From contig NW_025963667.1 in the NCBI RefSeq assembly GCF_910591885.1, forward strand, positions 1 to 64,000: a DNA stretch of 64,000 nucleotides, given 5' to 3'. A model generated the notes under the pieces. It worked only from the letters and a program-made list of their open reading frames with translations, ran no database searches and had not been told where the DNA came from. This document shows, piece after piece, positions 39,843 through 52,270 of this stretch. The translations under genes were made by a program, and so were the position numbers. Source of the stretch: Bombus terrestris. Lineage: Eukaryota > Arthropoda > Insecta > Hymenoptera > Apidae. The first letter of the stretch is position 1, and the number at the start of each line of letters is the position of its first letter.

Positions 39843-40580
39843 TTCCATGGTTTCCCACGTTGTCCCACGTTGTCCCACGTTGTCCCACGGTGTCCAACGA
39901 TGTCCAACGGTGTCCAACGGTGTCCAACGGTGTCCAACGGTGTCCCACGTTGTCCCACGTTGTCCCACGTTGTCCCACGTTGTCCCACGTTGTCCCACGG
40001 TGTCCCACGGTGTCCAACGATGTCCAACGGTGTCCCACGTTGTCCCACGTTGTCCCACGATGTCCCACGTTGTCCCACGTTGTCCCACGTTGTCCCACGT
40101 TGTCCCACGTTGTCCCACGTTGTCCCACGTGGTCCCACGTTGTCCCACGTTGTCCCACGGTGTCCAACGATGTCCAACGGTGTCCCACGTTGTCCCACGT
40201 TGTCCCACGTTGTCCCACGTTGTCCCACGTTGTCCCACGTTGTCCCACGTTGTCCCACGTTGTCCCACGTTGTCCCACGGTGTCCAACGATGTCCAACGG
40301 TGTCCAACGGTGTCCCACGGTGTCCAACGGTGTCCCACGTTGTCCCACGTTGTCCCACGTTGTCCCACGTTGTCCCACGTTGTCCCACGTTGTCCAACGA
40401 TGTCCAACGGTGTCCCACGTTGTCCCACGTTGTTCCATGGTTTCCCACGTTGTCCCACGTTGTCCCACGTTGTCCCACGGTGTCCAACGATGTCCAACGG
40501 TGTCCAACGGTGTCCAACGGTGTCCAACGGTGTCCCACGTTGTCCCACGTTGTCCCACGTTGTCCCACGGTGTCCAATGA
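39843..40580 (+). repeat. 737-bp module ending in ccaatgatgt, copy 3
   Basis: U6 at 39843 and 40433, U9 at 40131, ccaatgatgt at 40573. Two units shorter than the other copies, in the stretch between U9 and the second U6. Confidence 0.88.
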
Positions 40581-41422
40581 TGTCCAACGGTGTCCCACGT
40601 TGTCCCACGTTGTCCCACGTTGTCCCACGTTGTCCCACGTTGTCCCACGATGTCCCACGTTGTCCCACGTTGTCCCACGTTGTCCCACGTTGTCCCACGT
40701 TGTCCCACGTTGTCCCACGTTGTCCCACGTTGTCCCACGTTGTTCCATGGTTTCCCACGTTGTCCCACGTTGTCCCACGTTGTCCCACGGTGTCCAACGA
40801 TGTCCAACGGTGTCCAACGGTGTCCAACGGTGTCCAACGGTGTCCCACGTTGTCCCACGTTGTCCCACGATGTCCCACGTTGTCCCACGTTGTCCCACGA
40901 TGTCCCACGTTGTCCCACGTTGTCCCACGTTGTCCCACGATGTCCCACGTTGTCCCACGTTGTCCCACGTTGTCCCACGTTGTCCCACGATGTCCCACAT
41001 TGTCCCACGTTGTCCCACGTTGTCCCACGTTGTCCCACGGTGTCCAACGATGTCCAACGGTGTCCAACGGTGTCCCACGGTGTCCAACGGTGTCCCACGA
41101 TGTCCCACGTTGTCCCACGTTGTCCCACGTTGTCCCACGATGTCCCACGTTGTCCCACGTTGTCCCACGTTGTCCCACGTTGTCCCACGATGTCCCACGT
41201 TGTCCCACGTTGTCCCACGTTGTCCCACGTTGTCCCACGGTGTCCAACGATGTCCAACGGTGTCCAACGGTGTCCCACGGTGTCCAACGGTGTCCCACGA
41301 TGTCCCACGTTGTCCCACGTTGTCCCACGTTGTCCCACGATGTCCCACGTTGTCCCACGTTGTCCCACGTTGTCCCACGTTGTCCCACGATGTCCCACGT
41401 TGTCCCACGTTGTCCCACGTTG
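39843..41422 (+). repeat. Truncated right-family copy (1,580 bp)
   Basis: Carries only the module (39843-40580, 20 bp shorter than the others), U6 at 40743 at the standard 163 bp, and a U5-rich stretch, then passes straight into the next module at 41423. About 2.5-4.4 kb present in the full copies is missing, consistent with an internal in-register deletion or a partial duplication. Confidence 0.82.
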
Positions 41423-42180
41423 TTCCATGGTTTCCCACGTTGTCCCACGTTGTCCCACGTTGTCCCACGGTGTCCAACGATGTCCAACGGTGTCCAACGG
41501 TGTCCAACGGTGACCAACGGTGTCCCACGTTGTCCCACGTTGTCCCACGTTGTCCCACGTTGTCCCACGTTGTCCCACGGTGTCCCACGGTGTCCAACGA
41601 TGTCCAACGGTGTCCCACGTTGTCCCACGTTGTCCCACGATGTCCCACGTTGTCCCACGTTGTCCCACGTTGTCCCACGTTGTCCCACGTTGTCCCACGT
41701 TGTCCCACGTGGTCCCACGTTGTCCCACGTTGTCCCACGGTGTCCAACGATGTCCAACGGTGTCCCACGTTGTCCCACGTTGTCCCACGTTGTCCCACGT
41801 TGTCCCACGTTGTCCCACGTTGTCCCACGTTGTCCCACGTTGTCCCACGTTGTCCCACGTTGTCCCACGGTGTCCAACGATGTCCAACGGTGTCCAACGG
41901 TGTCCCACGGTGTCCAACGGTGTCCCACGTTGTCCCACGTTGTCCCACGTTGTCCCACGTTGTCCCACGTTGTCCCACGTTGTCCCACGTTGTCCAACGA
42001 TGTCCAACGGTGTCCCACGTTGTCCCACGTTGTTCCATGGTTTCCCACGTTGTCCCACGTTGTCCCACGTTGTCCCACGGTGTCCAACGATGTCCAACGG
42101 TGTCCAACGGTGTCCAACGGTGTCCAACGGTGTCCCACGTTGTCCCACGTTGTCCCACGTTGTCCCACGGTGTCCAATGA
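41423..42180 (+). repeat. 757-bp module ending in ccaatgatgt, copy 4
   Basis: U6 at 41423 and 42033, U9 at 41711, ccaatgatgt at 42173. A private tgaccaacgg change at 41511 introduces a stop in one forward frame. Confidence 0.9.
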
Positions 42181-45100
42181 TGTCCAACGGTGTCCCACGT
42201 TGTCCCACGTTGTCCCACGTTGTCCCACGTTGTCCCACGTTGTCCCACGATGTCCCACGTTGTCCCACGTTGTCCCACGTTGTCCCACGTTGTCCCACGT
42301 TGTCCCACGTTGTCCCACGTTGTCCCACGTTGTCCCACGTTGTTCCATGGTTTCCCACGTTGTCCCACGTTGTCCCACGTTGTCCCACGGTGTCCAACGA
42401 TGTCCAACGGTGTCCAACGGTGTCCAACGGTGTCCAACGGTGTCCCACGTTGTCCCACGTTGTCCCACGATGTCCCACGTTGTCCCACGTTGTCCCACGA
42501 TGTCCCACGTTGTCCCACGTTGTCCCACGTTGTCCCACGATGTCCCACGTTGTCCCACGTTGTCCCACGTTGTCCCACGTTGTCCCACGATGTCCCACGT
42601 TGTCCCACGTTGTCCCACGTTGTCCCACGTTGTCCCACGGTGTCCAACGATGTCCAACGGTGTCCAACGGTGTCCCACGGTGTCCAACGGTGTCCCACGA
42701 TGTCCCACGTTGTCCCACGTTGTCCCACGTTGTCCCACGATGTCCCACGTTGTCCCACGTTGTCCCACGTTGTCCCACGTTGTCCCACGATGTCCCACGT
42801 TGTCCCACGTTGTCCCACGGTGTCCAACGATGTCCAACGGTGTCCCACGGTGTCCAACGGTGTCCCACGTTGTCCCACGTTGTCCCACGTTGTCCCACGT
42901 TGTCCCACGTTGTCCCGCGATGTCCCACGTTGTCCCACGTTGTCCGACGTTGTCCCACGTTGTCCCACGTTGTCCCACGTTGTCCCACGGTGTCCAACGA
43001 TGTCCAACGATGTCCAACGGTGTCCCACGTTGTCCCACGTTGTTCCATGGTTTCCCACGTTGTCCCACGTTGTCCCACGTTGTCCCACGGTGTCCAACGA
43101 TGTCCAACGGTGTCCAACGGTGTCCAACGGTGTCCAACGGTGTCCCACGTTGTCCCACGTTGTCCCACGTTGTCCCACGTTGTCCCACGTTGTCCCACGA
43201 TGTCCCACGTTGTCCCACGTTGTCCCACGTTGTCCCACGATGTCCCACGTTGTCCCACGTTGTCCCACGTTGTCCCACGTTGTCCCACGATGTCCCACGT
43301 TGTCCCACGTTGTCCCACGTTGTCCCACGGTGTCCAACGATGTCCAACGGTGTCCAACGGTGTCCCACGGTGTCCAACGGTGTCCCACGTTGTCCCACGT
43401 TGTCCCACGTTGTCCCACGTTGTCCCACGTTGTCCCACGATGTCCCACGTTGTCCCACGTTGTCCCACGTTGTCCCACGTTGTCCCACGTTGTCCCACGT
43501 TGTCCCACGGTGTCCAACGATGTCCAACGGTGTCCAACGGTGTCCAACGGTGTCCAACGATGTCCAACGATGTCCAACGATGTCCAACGATGTCCAACGG
43601 TGTCCAACGGTGTCCCACGGTGTCCAACGGTGTCCCACGTTGTCCCACGTTGTCCCACGTTGTCCCACGTTGTCCCACGTTGTCCCACGTTGTCCCACGT
43701 TGTCCCACGTTGTCCCACGTTGTCCCACGTTGTCCCACGTTGTCCCACGTTGTCCCACGTTGTCCCACGTTGTCCCACGGTGTCCAACGATGTCCAACGG
43801 TGTCCCACGTTGTCCCACGTTGTCCCACGTTGTCCCACGGTGTCCAACGGTGTCCAACGATGTCCCACGTTGTCCCACGTTGTCCCACGTTGTCCCACGT
43901 TGTCCCACGATGTCCCACGTTGTCCCACGTTGTCCCACGTTGTCCCACGTTGTCCCACGTTGTCCCACGTTGTCCCACGTTGTCCCACGTTGTCCCACGG
44001 TGTCCAACGATGTCCAACGGTGTCCAGCGATGTCCAACGGTGTCCCACGTTGTCCCACGTTTTCCCACGTTGTCCCACGTTGTCCCACGGTGTCCAACGA
44101 TGTCCAACGATGTCCAACGGTGTCCCACGTTGTTCCATGGTTTCCCACGTTGTCCCACGTTGTCCCACGTTGTCCCACGGTGTCCAACGATGTCCAACGG
44201 TGTCCAACGGTGTCCAACGGTGTCCAACGGTGTCCCACGTTGTCCCACGTTGTCCCACGTTGTCCGACGTTGTCCCACGTTGTCCCACGTTGTCCCACGT
44301 TGTCCCACGTTGTCCCACGTTGTCCCACGTTGTCCCACGGTGTCCAACGATGTCCAACGGTGTCCAGCGATGTCCAACGGTGTCCCACGTTGTCCCACGT
44401 TTTCCCACGTTGTCCCACGTTGTCCCACGGTGTCCAACGATGTCCAACGATGTCCAACGGTGTCCCACGTTGTCCCACGTTGTTCCATGGTTTCCCACGT
44501 TGTCCCACGTTGTCCCACGTTGTCCCACGGTGTCCAACGATGTCCAACGATGTCCAACGGTGTCCCACGTTGTCCCACGTTGTTCCATGGTTTCCCACGT
44601 TGTCCCACGTTGTCCCACGTTGTCCCACGGTGTCCAACGATGTCCAACGGTGTCCAACGGTGTCCAACGGTGTCCAACGGTGTCCCACGTTGTCCCACGT
44701 TGTCCCACGTTGTCCCACGTTGTCCCACGATGTCCCACGTTGTCCCACGTTGTCCCACGTTGTCCCACGATGTCCCACGTTGTCCCACGTTGTCCCACGT
44801 TGTCCCACGTTGTCCCACGATGTCCCACGTTGTCCCACGTTGTCCCACGTTGTCCCACGTTGTCCCACGGTGTCCAACGATGTCCAACGGTGTCCAACGG
44901 TGTCCCACGGTGTCCAACGGTGTCCCACGTTGTCCCACGTTGTCCCACGTTGTCCCACGTTGTCCCACGTTGTCCCACGATGTCCCACGTTGTCCCACGT
45001 TGTCCGACGTTGTCCCACGTTGTCCCACGTTGTCCCACGTTGTCCCACGGTGTCCAACGATGTCCAACGATGTCCAACGGTGTCCCACGTTGTCCCACGT

Positions 45101-45560
45101 TGTTCCATGGTTTCCCACGTTGTCCTACGTTGTCCCACGTTGTCCCACGGTGTCCAACGATGTCCAACGGTGTCCAACGGTGTCCAACGGTGTCCAACGG
45201 TGTCCCACGTTGTCCCACGTTGTCCCACGTTGTCCCACGTTGTCCCACGTTGTCCCACGATGTCCCACGTTGTCCCACGTTGTCCCACGTTGTCCCACGA
45301 TGTCCCACGTTGTCCCACGTTGTCCCACGTTGTCCCACGTTGTCCCACGATGTCCCACGTTGTCCCACGTTGTCCCACGTTGTCCCACGTTGTCCCACGG
45401 TGTCCAACGATGTCCAACGGTGTCCAACGGTGTCCCACGGTGTCCAACGGTGTCCCACGTTGTCCCACGTTGTCCCACGTTGTCCCACGTTGTCCCACGT
45501 TGTCCCACGATGTCCCACGTTGTCCCACGTTGTCCCACGTTGTCCCACGTTGTCCCACGT

Positions 45561-46220
45561 TGTCCCACGGTGTCCAACGATGTCCAACGGTGTCCAACGG
45601 TGTCCAACGGTGTCCAACGATGTCCAACGATGTCCAACGATGTCCAACGGTGTCCAACGATGTCCAACGATGTCCAACGGTGTCCCACGATGTCCAACGA
45701 TGTCCAACGATGTCCAACGGTGTCCAACGATGTCCAACGGTGTCCAACGATGTCCAACGATGTCCAACGGTGTCCCACGATGTCCAACGATGTCCAACGA
45801 TGTCCAACGGTGTCCAGCGGTGTCCCACGGTGTCCAACGGTGTCCCACGTTGTCCCACGTTGTCCCACGTTGTCCCACGTTGTCCCACGATGTCCCACGT
45901 TGTCCCACGTTGTCCCACGTTGTCCCACGTTGTCCCACGTTGTCCCACGGTGTCCAACGATGTCCAACGGTGTCCAACGGTGTCCAACGGTGTCCAACGA
46001 TGTCCAACGATGTCCAACGATGTCCAACGGTGTCCAACGATGTCCAACGATGTCCAACGGTGTCCCACGATGTCCAACGATGTCCAACGATGTCCAACGG
46101 TGTCCAACGATGTCCAACGGTGTCCAACGATGTCCAACGATGTCCAACGGTGTCCCACGATGTCCAACGATGTCCAACGATGTCCAACGGTGTCCAACGG
46201 TGTCCCACGGTGTCCAACGG
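45561..46220 (+). repeat. Paired U3/U4-rich blocks of R4
   Basis: Blocks 45561-45840 and 45941-46220, 380 bp apart, with ccagcggtgt at 45811. The same unit order recurs 4,100 bp downstream. Confidence 0.9.
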
Positions 46221-47412
46221 TGTCCCACGTTGTCCCACGTTGTCCCACGTTGTCCCACGTTGTCCCACGTTGTCCCACGTTGTCCCACGTTGTCCAACGA
46301 TGTCCAAAGGTGTCCCACGTTGTCCCACGTTGTTCCATGGTTTCCCACGTTGTCCCACGTTGTCCCACGTTGTCCCACGGTGTCCAGCGATGTCCAACGG
46401 TGTCCAACGGTGTCCAACGGTGTCCAACGGTGTCCCACGTTGTCCCACGTTGTGCCACGTTGTCCCACGGTGTCCAACGATGTCCAACGGTGTCCCACGT
46501 TGTCCCACGTTGTCCCACGTTGTCCCACGTTGTCCCACGTTGTCCCACGATGTCCCACGTTGTCCCACGTTGTCCCACGTTGTCCCACGTTGTCCCACGG
46601 TGTCCAACGATGTCCAACGGTGTCCAACGGTGTCCAACGGTGTCCAACGGTGTCCCAAGTTGTCCCACGTTGTCCCACGTTGTCCCACGGTGTCCAACGA
46701 TGTCCAACGGTGTCCAACGGTGTCCAACGGTGTCCAACGGTGTCCCAAGTTGTCCCACGTTGTCCCACGTTGTCCCACGGTGTCCAACGATGTCCAACGG
46801 TGTCCCACGTTGTCCCACGGTGTCCAACGATGTCCAACGGTGTCCCACGTTGTCCCACGTCGTCCCACGGTGTCCCACGGTGTCCAACGATGTCCAACGG
46901 TGTCCCACGTTGTCCCACGTTGTCCCACGTTGTCCCACGTTGTCCCACGTTGTCCCACGTTGTCCCACGTTGTCCCACGTTGTCCCACGTTGTCCCACCT
47001 TGTCCCACGTTGTCCCACGTTGTCCCACGGTGTCCAACGGTGTCCAACGATGTCCCACGTTGTCCCACGTTGTCCCACGTTGTCCCACGTTGTCCCACGA
47101 TGTCCCACGTTGTCCCACGTTGTCCCACGTTGTCCCACGTTGTCCCACGTTGTCCCACGTTGTCCCACGTTGTCCCACGTTGTCCCACGTTGTCCCACGT
47201 TGTCCCACGGTGTCCAACGATGTCCAACGGTGTCCAGCGATGTCCAACGGTGTCCCACGTTGTCCCACGTTGTCCCACGTTGTCCCACGGTGTCCAACGA
47301 TGTCCAACGGTGTCCCACGTTGTCCCACGTTGTCCCACGTTGTCCCACGTTGTCCCACGTTGTCCCACGATGTCCAACGATGTCCAACGGTGTCCCACGT
47401 TGTCCCACGTTG

Positions 47413-50400
47413 TTCCATGGTTTCCCACGTTGTCCCACGTTGTCCCACGTTGTCCCACGGTGTCCAACGATGTCCAACGGTGTCCAACGGTGTCCAACGG
47501 TGTCCAACGGTGTCCCACGTTGTCCCACGTTGTCCCACGTTGTCCCACGTTGTCCCACGTTGTCCCACGGTGTCCCACGGTGTCCAACGGTGTCCAACGG
47601 TGTCCCACGGTGTCCCACGTTGTCCCACGATGTCCCACGTTGTCCCACGTTGTCCCACGTTGTCCCACGTTGTCCCACGTTGTCCCACGTTGTCCCACGT
47701 GGTCCCACGTTGTCCCACGTTGTCCCACGGTGTCCAACGATGTCCAACGGTGTCCCACGTTGTCCCACGTTGTCCCACGTTGTCCCACGTTGTCCCACGT
47801 TGTCCCACGTTGTCCCACGTTGTCCCACGTTGTCCCACGTTGTCCCACGTTGTCCCACGTTGTCCCACGTTGTCCCACGTTGTCCCACGGTGTCCAACGA
47901 TGTCCAACGGTGTCCCACGTTGTCCCACGTTGTCCCACGTTGTCCCACGGTGTCCAACGGTGTCCAACGATGTCCCACGTTGTCCCACGTTGTCCCACGT
48001 TGTCCCACGTTGTCCCACGATGTCCCACGTTGTCCCACGTTGTCCCACGTTGTCCCACGTTGTCCCACGTTGTCCCACGTTGTCCCACGTTGTCCCACGT
48101 TGTCCCACGGTGTCCAACGATGTCCAACGGTGTCCAGCGATGTCCAACGGTGTCCCACGTTGTCCCACGTTTTCCCACGTTGTCCCACGTTGTCCCACGG
48201 TGTCCAACGATGTCCAACGATGTCCAACGGTGTCCCACGTTGTTCCATGGTTTCCCACGTTGTCCCACGTTGTCCCACGTTGTCCCACGGTGTCCAACGA
48301 TGTCCAACGGTGTCCAACGGTGTCCAACGGTGTCCAACGGTGTCCCACGTTGTCCCACGTTGTCCCACGTTGTCCGACGTTGTCCCACGTTGTCCCACGT
48401 TGTCCCACGTTGTCCCACGTTGTCCCACGTTGTCCCACGGTGTCCAACGATGTCCAACGGTGTCCAGCGATGTCCAACGGTGTCCCACGTTGTCCCACGT
48501 TTTCCCACGTTGTCCCACGTTGTCCCACGGTGTCCAACGATGTCCAACGATGTCCAACGGTGTCCCACGTTGTCCCACGTTGTTCCATGGTTTCCCACGT
48601 TGTCCCACGTTGTCCCACGTTGTCCCACGGTGTCCAACGATGTCCAACGATGTCCAACGGTGTCCCACGTTGTCCCACGTTGTTCCATGGTTTCCCACGT
48701 TGTCCCACGTTGTCCCACGTTGTCCCACGGTGTCCAACGATGTCCAACGGTGTCCAACGGTGTCCAACGGTGTCCAACGGTGTCCCACGTTGTCCCACGT
48801 TGTCCCACGTTGTCCCACGTTGTCCCACGATGTCCCACGTTGTCCCACGTTGTCCCACGTTGTCCCACGATGTCCCACGTTGTCCCACGTTGTCCCACGT
48901 TGTCCCACGTTGTCCCACGATGTCCCACGTTGTCCCACGTTGTCCCACGTTGTCCCACGTTGTCCCACGGTGTCCAACGATGTCCAACGGTGTCCAACGG
49001 TGTCCCACGGTGTCCAACGGTGTCCCACGTTGTCCCACGTTGTCCCACGTTGTCCCACGTTGTCCCACGTTGTCCCACGATGTCCCACGTTGTCCCACGT
49101 TGTCCGACGTTGTCCCACGTTGTCCCACGTTGTCCCACGTTGTCCCACGGTGTCCAACGATGTCCAACGATGTCCAACGGTGTCCCACGTTGTCCCACGT
49201 TGTTCCATGGTTTCCCACGTTGTCCTACGTTGTCCCACGTTGTCCCACGGTGTCCAACGATGTCCAACGGTGTCCAACGGTGTCCAACGGTGTCCAACGG
49301 TGTCCCACGTTGTCCCACGTTGTCCCACGTTGTCCCACGTTGTCCCACGTTGTCCCACGATGTCCCACGTTGTCCCACGTTGTCCCACGTTGTCCCACGA
49401 TGTCCCACGTTGTCCCACGTTGTCCCACGTTGTCCCACGTTGTCCCACGATGTCCCACGTTGTCCCACGTTGTCCCACGTTGTCCCACGTTGTCCCACGG
49501 TGTCCAACGATGTCCAACGGTGTCCAACGGTGTCCCACGGTGTCCAACGGTGTCCCACGTTGTCCCACGTTGTCCCACGTTGTCCCACGTTGTCCCACGT
49601 TGTCCCACGATGTCCCACGTTGTCCCACGTTGTCCCACGTTGTCCCACGTTGTCCCACGTTGTCCCACGGTGTCCAACGATGTCCAACGGTGTCCAACGG
49701 TGTCCAACGGTGTCCAACGATGTCCAACGATGTCCAACGATGTCCAACGGTGTCCAACGATGTCCAACGATGTCCAACGGTGTCCCACGATGTCCAACGA
49801 TGTCCAACGATGTCCAACGGTGTCCAACGATGTCCAACGGTGTCCAACGATGTCCAACGATGTCCAACGGTGTCCCACGATGTCCAACGATGTCCAACGA
49901 TGTCCAACGGTGTCCAGCGGTGTCCCACGGTGTCCAACGGTGTCCCACGTTGTCCCACGTTGTCCCACGTTGTCCCACGTTGTCCCACGATGTCCCACGT
50001 TGTCCCACGTTGTCCCACGTTGTCCCACGTTGTCCCACGTTGTCCCACGGTGTCCAACGATGTCCAACGGTGTCCAACGGTGTCCAACGGTGTCCAACGA
50101 TGTCCAACGATGTCCAACGATGTCCAACGGTGTCCAACGATGTCCAACGATGTCCAACGGTGTCCCACGATGTCCAACGATGTCCAACGATGTCCAACGG
50201 TGTCCAACGATGTCCAACGGTGTCCAACGATGTCCAACGATGTCCAACGGTGTCCCACGATGTCCAACGATGTCCAACGATGTCCAACGGTGTCCAACGG
50301 TGTCCCACGGTGTCCAACGGTGTCCCACGTTGTCCCACGTTGTCCCACGTTGTCCCACGTTGTCCCACGTTGTCCCACGTTGTCCCACGTTGTCCAACGA

Positions 50401-51512
50401 TGTCCAAAGGTGTCCCACGTTGTCCCACGTTGTTCCATGGTTTCCCACGTTGTCCCACGTTGTCCCACGTTGTCCCACGGTGTCCAGCGATGTCCAACGG
50501 TGTCCAACGGTGTCCAACGGTGTCCAACGGTGTCCCACGTTGTCCCACGTTGTGCCACGTTGTCCCACGGTGTCCAACGATGTCCAACGGTGTCCCACGT
50601 TGTCCCACGTTGTCCCACGTTGTCCCACGTTGTCCCACGTTGTCCCACGATGTCCCACGTTGTCCCACGTTGTCCCACGTTGTCCCACGTTGTCCCACGG
50701 TGTCCAACGATGTCCAACGGTGTCCAACGGTGTCCAACGGTGTCCAACGGTGTCCCAAGTTGTCCCACGTTGTCCCACGTTGTCCCACGGTGTCCAACGA
50801 TGTCCAACGGTGTCCAACGGTGTCCAACGGTGTCCAACGGTGTCCCAAGTTGTCCCACGTTGTCCCACGTTGTCCCACGGTGTCCAACGATGTCCAACGG
50901 TGTCCCACGTTGTCCCACGGTGTCCAACGATGTCCAACGGTGTCCCACGTTGTCCCACGTCGTCCCACGGTGTCCCACGGTGTCCAACGATGTCCAACGG
51001 TGTCCCACGTTGTCCCACGTTGTCCCACGTTGTCCCACGTTGTCCCACGTTGTCCCACGTTGTCCCACGTTGTCCCACGTTGTCCCACGTTGTCCCACCT
51101 TGTCCCACGTTGTCCCACGTTGTCCCACGGTGTCCAACGGTGTCCAACGATGTCCCACGTTGTCCCACGTTGTCCCACGTTGTCCCACGTTGTCCCACGA
51201 TGTCCCACGTTGTCCCACGTTGTCCCACGGTGTCCCACGTTGTCCCACGTTGTCCCACGTTGTCCCACGTTGTCCCACGTTGTCCCACGTTGTCCCACGT
51301 TGTCCCACGGTGTCCAACGATGTCCAACGGTGTCCAGCGATGTCCAACGGTGTCCCACGTTGTCCCACGTTGTCCCACGTTGTCCCACGGTGTCCCACGA
51401 TGTCCAACGGTGTCCCACGTTGTCCCACGTTGTCCCACGTTGTCCCACGTTGTCCCACGGTGTCCCACGATGTCCAACGATGTCCAACGGTGTCCCACGT
51501 TGTCCCACGTTG
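47413..51512 (+). repeat. Right-family HOR, copy R5 (4,100 bp)
   Basis: Begins with a partial module (U9 at 47701, but no ccaatgatgt end), then joins near 47881 to a second copy of the R4 sequence that starts at about 43771. Markers at offset 4,100-4,110 from R4: U6 at 48243, 48583, 48683, 49203 and 50433; ccgacg at 48371 and 49101; cctacg at 49221; ccagcgg at 49911; ccaaagg at 50401; gtgccacg at 50551; cgtcccacgg at 50961; cccacct at 51091. Only a few units differ, notably around 47581-47620 against 51681-51720. Confidence 0.9.
49661..50320 (+). repeat. Paired U3/U4-rich blocks of R5
   Basis: Blocks 49661-49940 and 50041-50320, 380 bp apart, ccagcggtgt at 49911. Matches the R4 pair at an offset of 4,100 bp. 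Confidence 0.9.
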
Positions 51513-52270
51513 TTCCATGGTTTCCCACGTTGTCCCACGTTGTCCCACGTTGTCCCACGGTGTCCAACGATGTCCAACGGTGTCCAACGGTGTCCAACGG
51601 TGTCCAACGGTGTCCCACGTTGTCCCACGTTGTCCCACGTTGTCCCACGTTGTCCCACGTTGTCCCACGGTGTCCCACGGTGTCCAACGATGTCCAACGG
51701 TGTCCCACGTTGTCCCACGTTGTCCCACGATGTCCCACGTTGTCCCACGTTGTCCCACGTTGTCCCACGTTGTCCCACGTTGTCCCACGTTGTCCCACGT
51801 GGTCCCACGTTGTCCCACGTTGTCCCACGGTGTCCAACGATGTCCAACGGTGTCCCACGTTGTCCCACGTTGTCCCACGTTGTCCCACGTTGTCCCACGT
51901 TGTCCCCCGTTGTCCCACGTTGTCCCACGTTGTCCCACGTTGTCCCACGTTGTCCCACGGTGTCCAACGATGTCCAACGGTGTCCAACGGTGTCCCACGG
52001 TGTCCAACGGTGTCCCACGTTGTCCCACGTTGTCCCACGTTGTCCCACGTTGTCCCACGTTGTCCCACGTTGTCCCACGTTGTCCAACGATGTCCAACGG
52101 TGTCCCACGTTGTCCCACGTTGTTCCATGGTTTCCCACGTTGTCCCACGTTGTCCCACGTTGTCCCACGGTGTCCAACGATGTCCAACGGTGTCCAACGG
52201 TGTCCAACGGTGTCCAACGGTGTCCCACGTTGTCCCACGTTGTCCCACGTTGTCCCACGGTGTCCAATGA
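51513..52270 (+). repeat. 757-bp module ending in ccaatgatgt, copy 5
   Basis: U6 at 51513 and 52123, U9 at 51801, ccaatgatgt at 52263. A private cccccgttgt unit lies at 51901. Its offset from copy 1 is 21,400 bp. Confidence 0.9.

Larger units (their letters stand above)
41423..47412 (+). repeat. Right-family HOR, copy R4 (5,990 bp)
   Basis: Markers: module 41423-42180; U6 at 42343, 43043, 44133, 44483, 44583, 45103 and 46333; cccgcga at 42911; ccgacg at 44261 and 45001; cctacg at 45121; paired U3/U4 blocks at 45561-46220; ccagcgg at 45811; ccaaagg at 46301; gtgccacg at 46451; cgtcccacgg at 46861; cccacct at 46991. Its part from about 43.77 kb to 47.85 kb is repeated almost unchanged 4.1 kb downstream. 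Confidence 0.88.

Noticed and set aside
7..52270. Giant forward open frames of 10,287, 13,517 and 17,417 codons sharing VVPRCPTLSH repeats
   Set aside because: All three forward frames are open at once with the same repeat word. This follows from a stop-free 10-bp unit, not from coding. There is no non-repeat domain, no start context and no frame-specific conservation.
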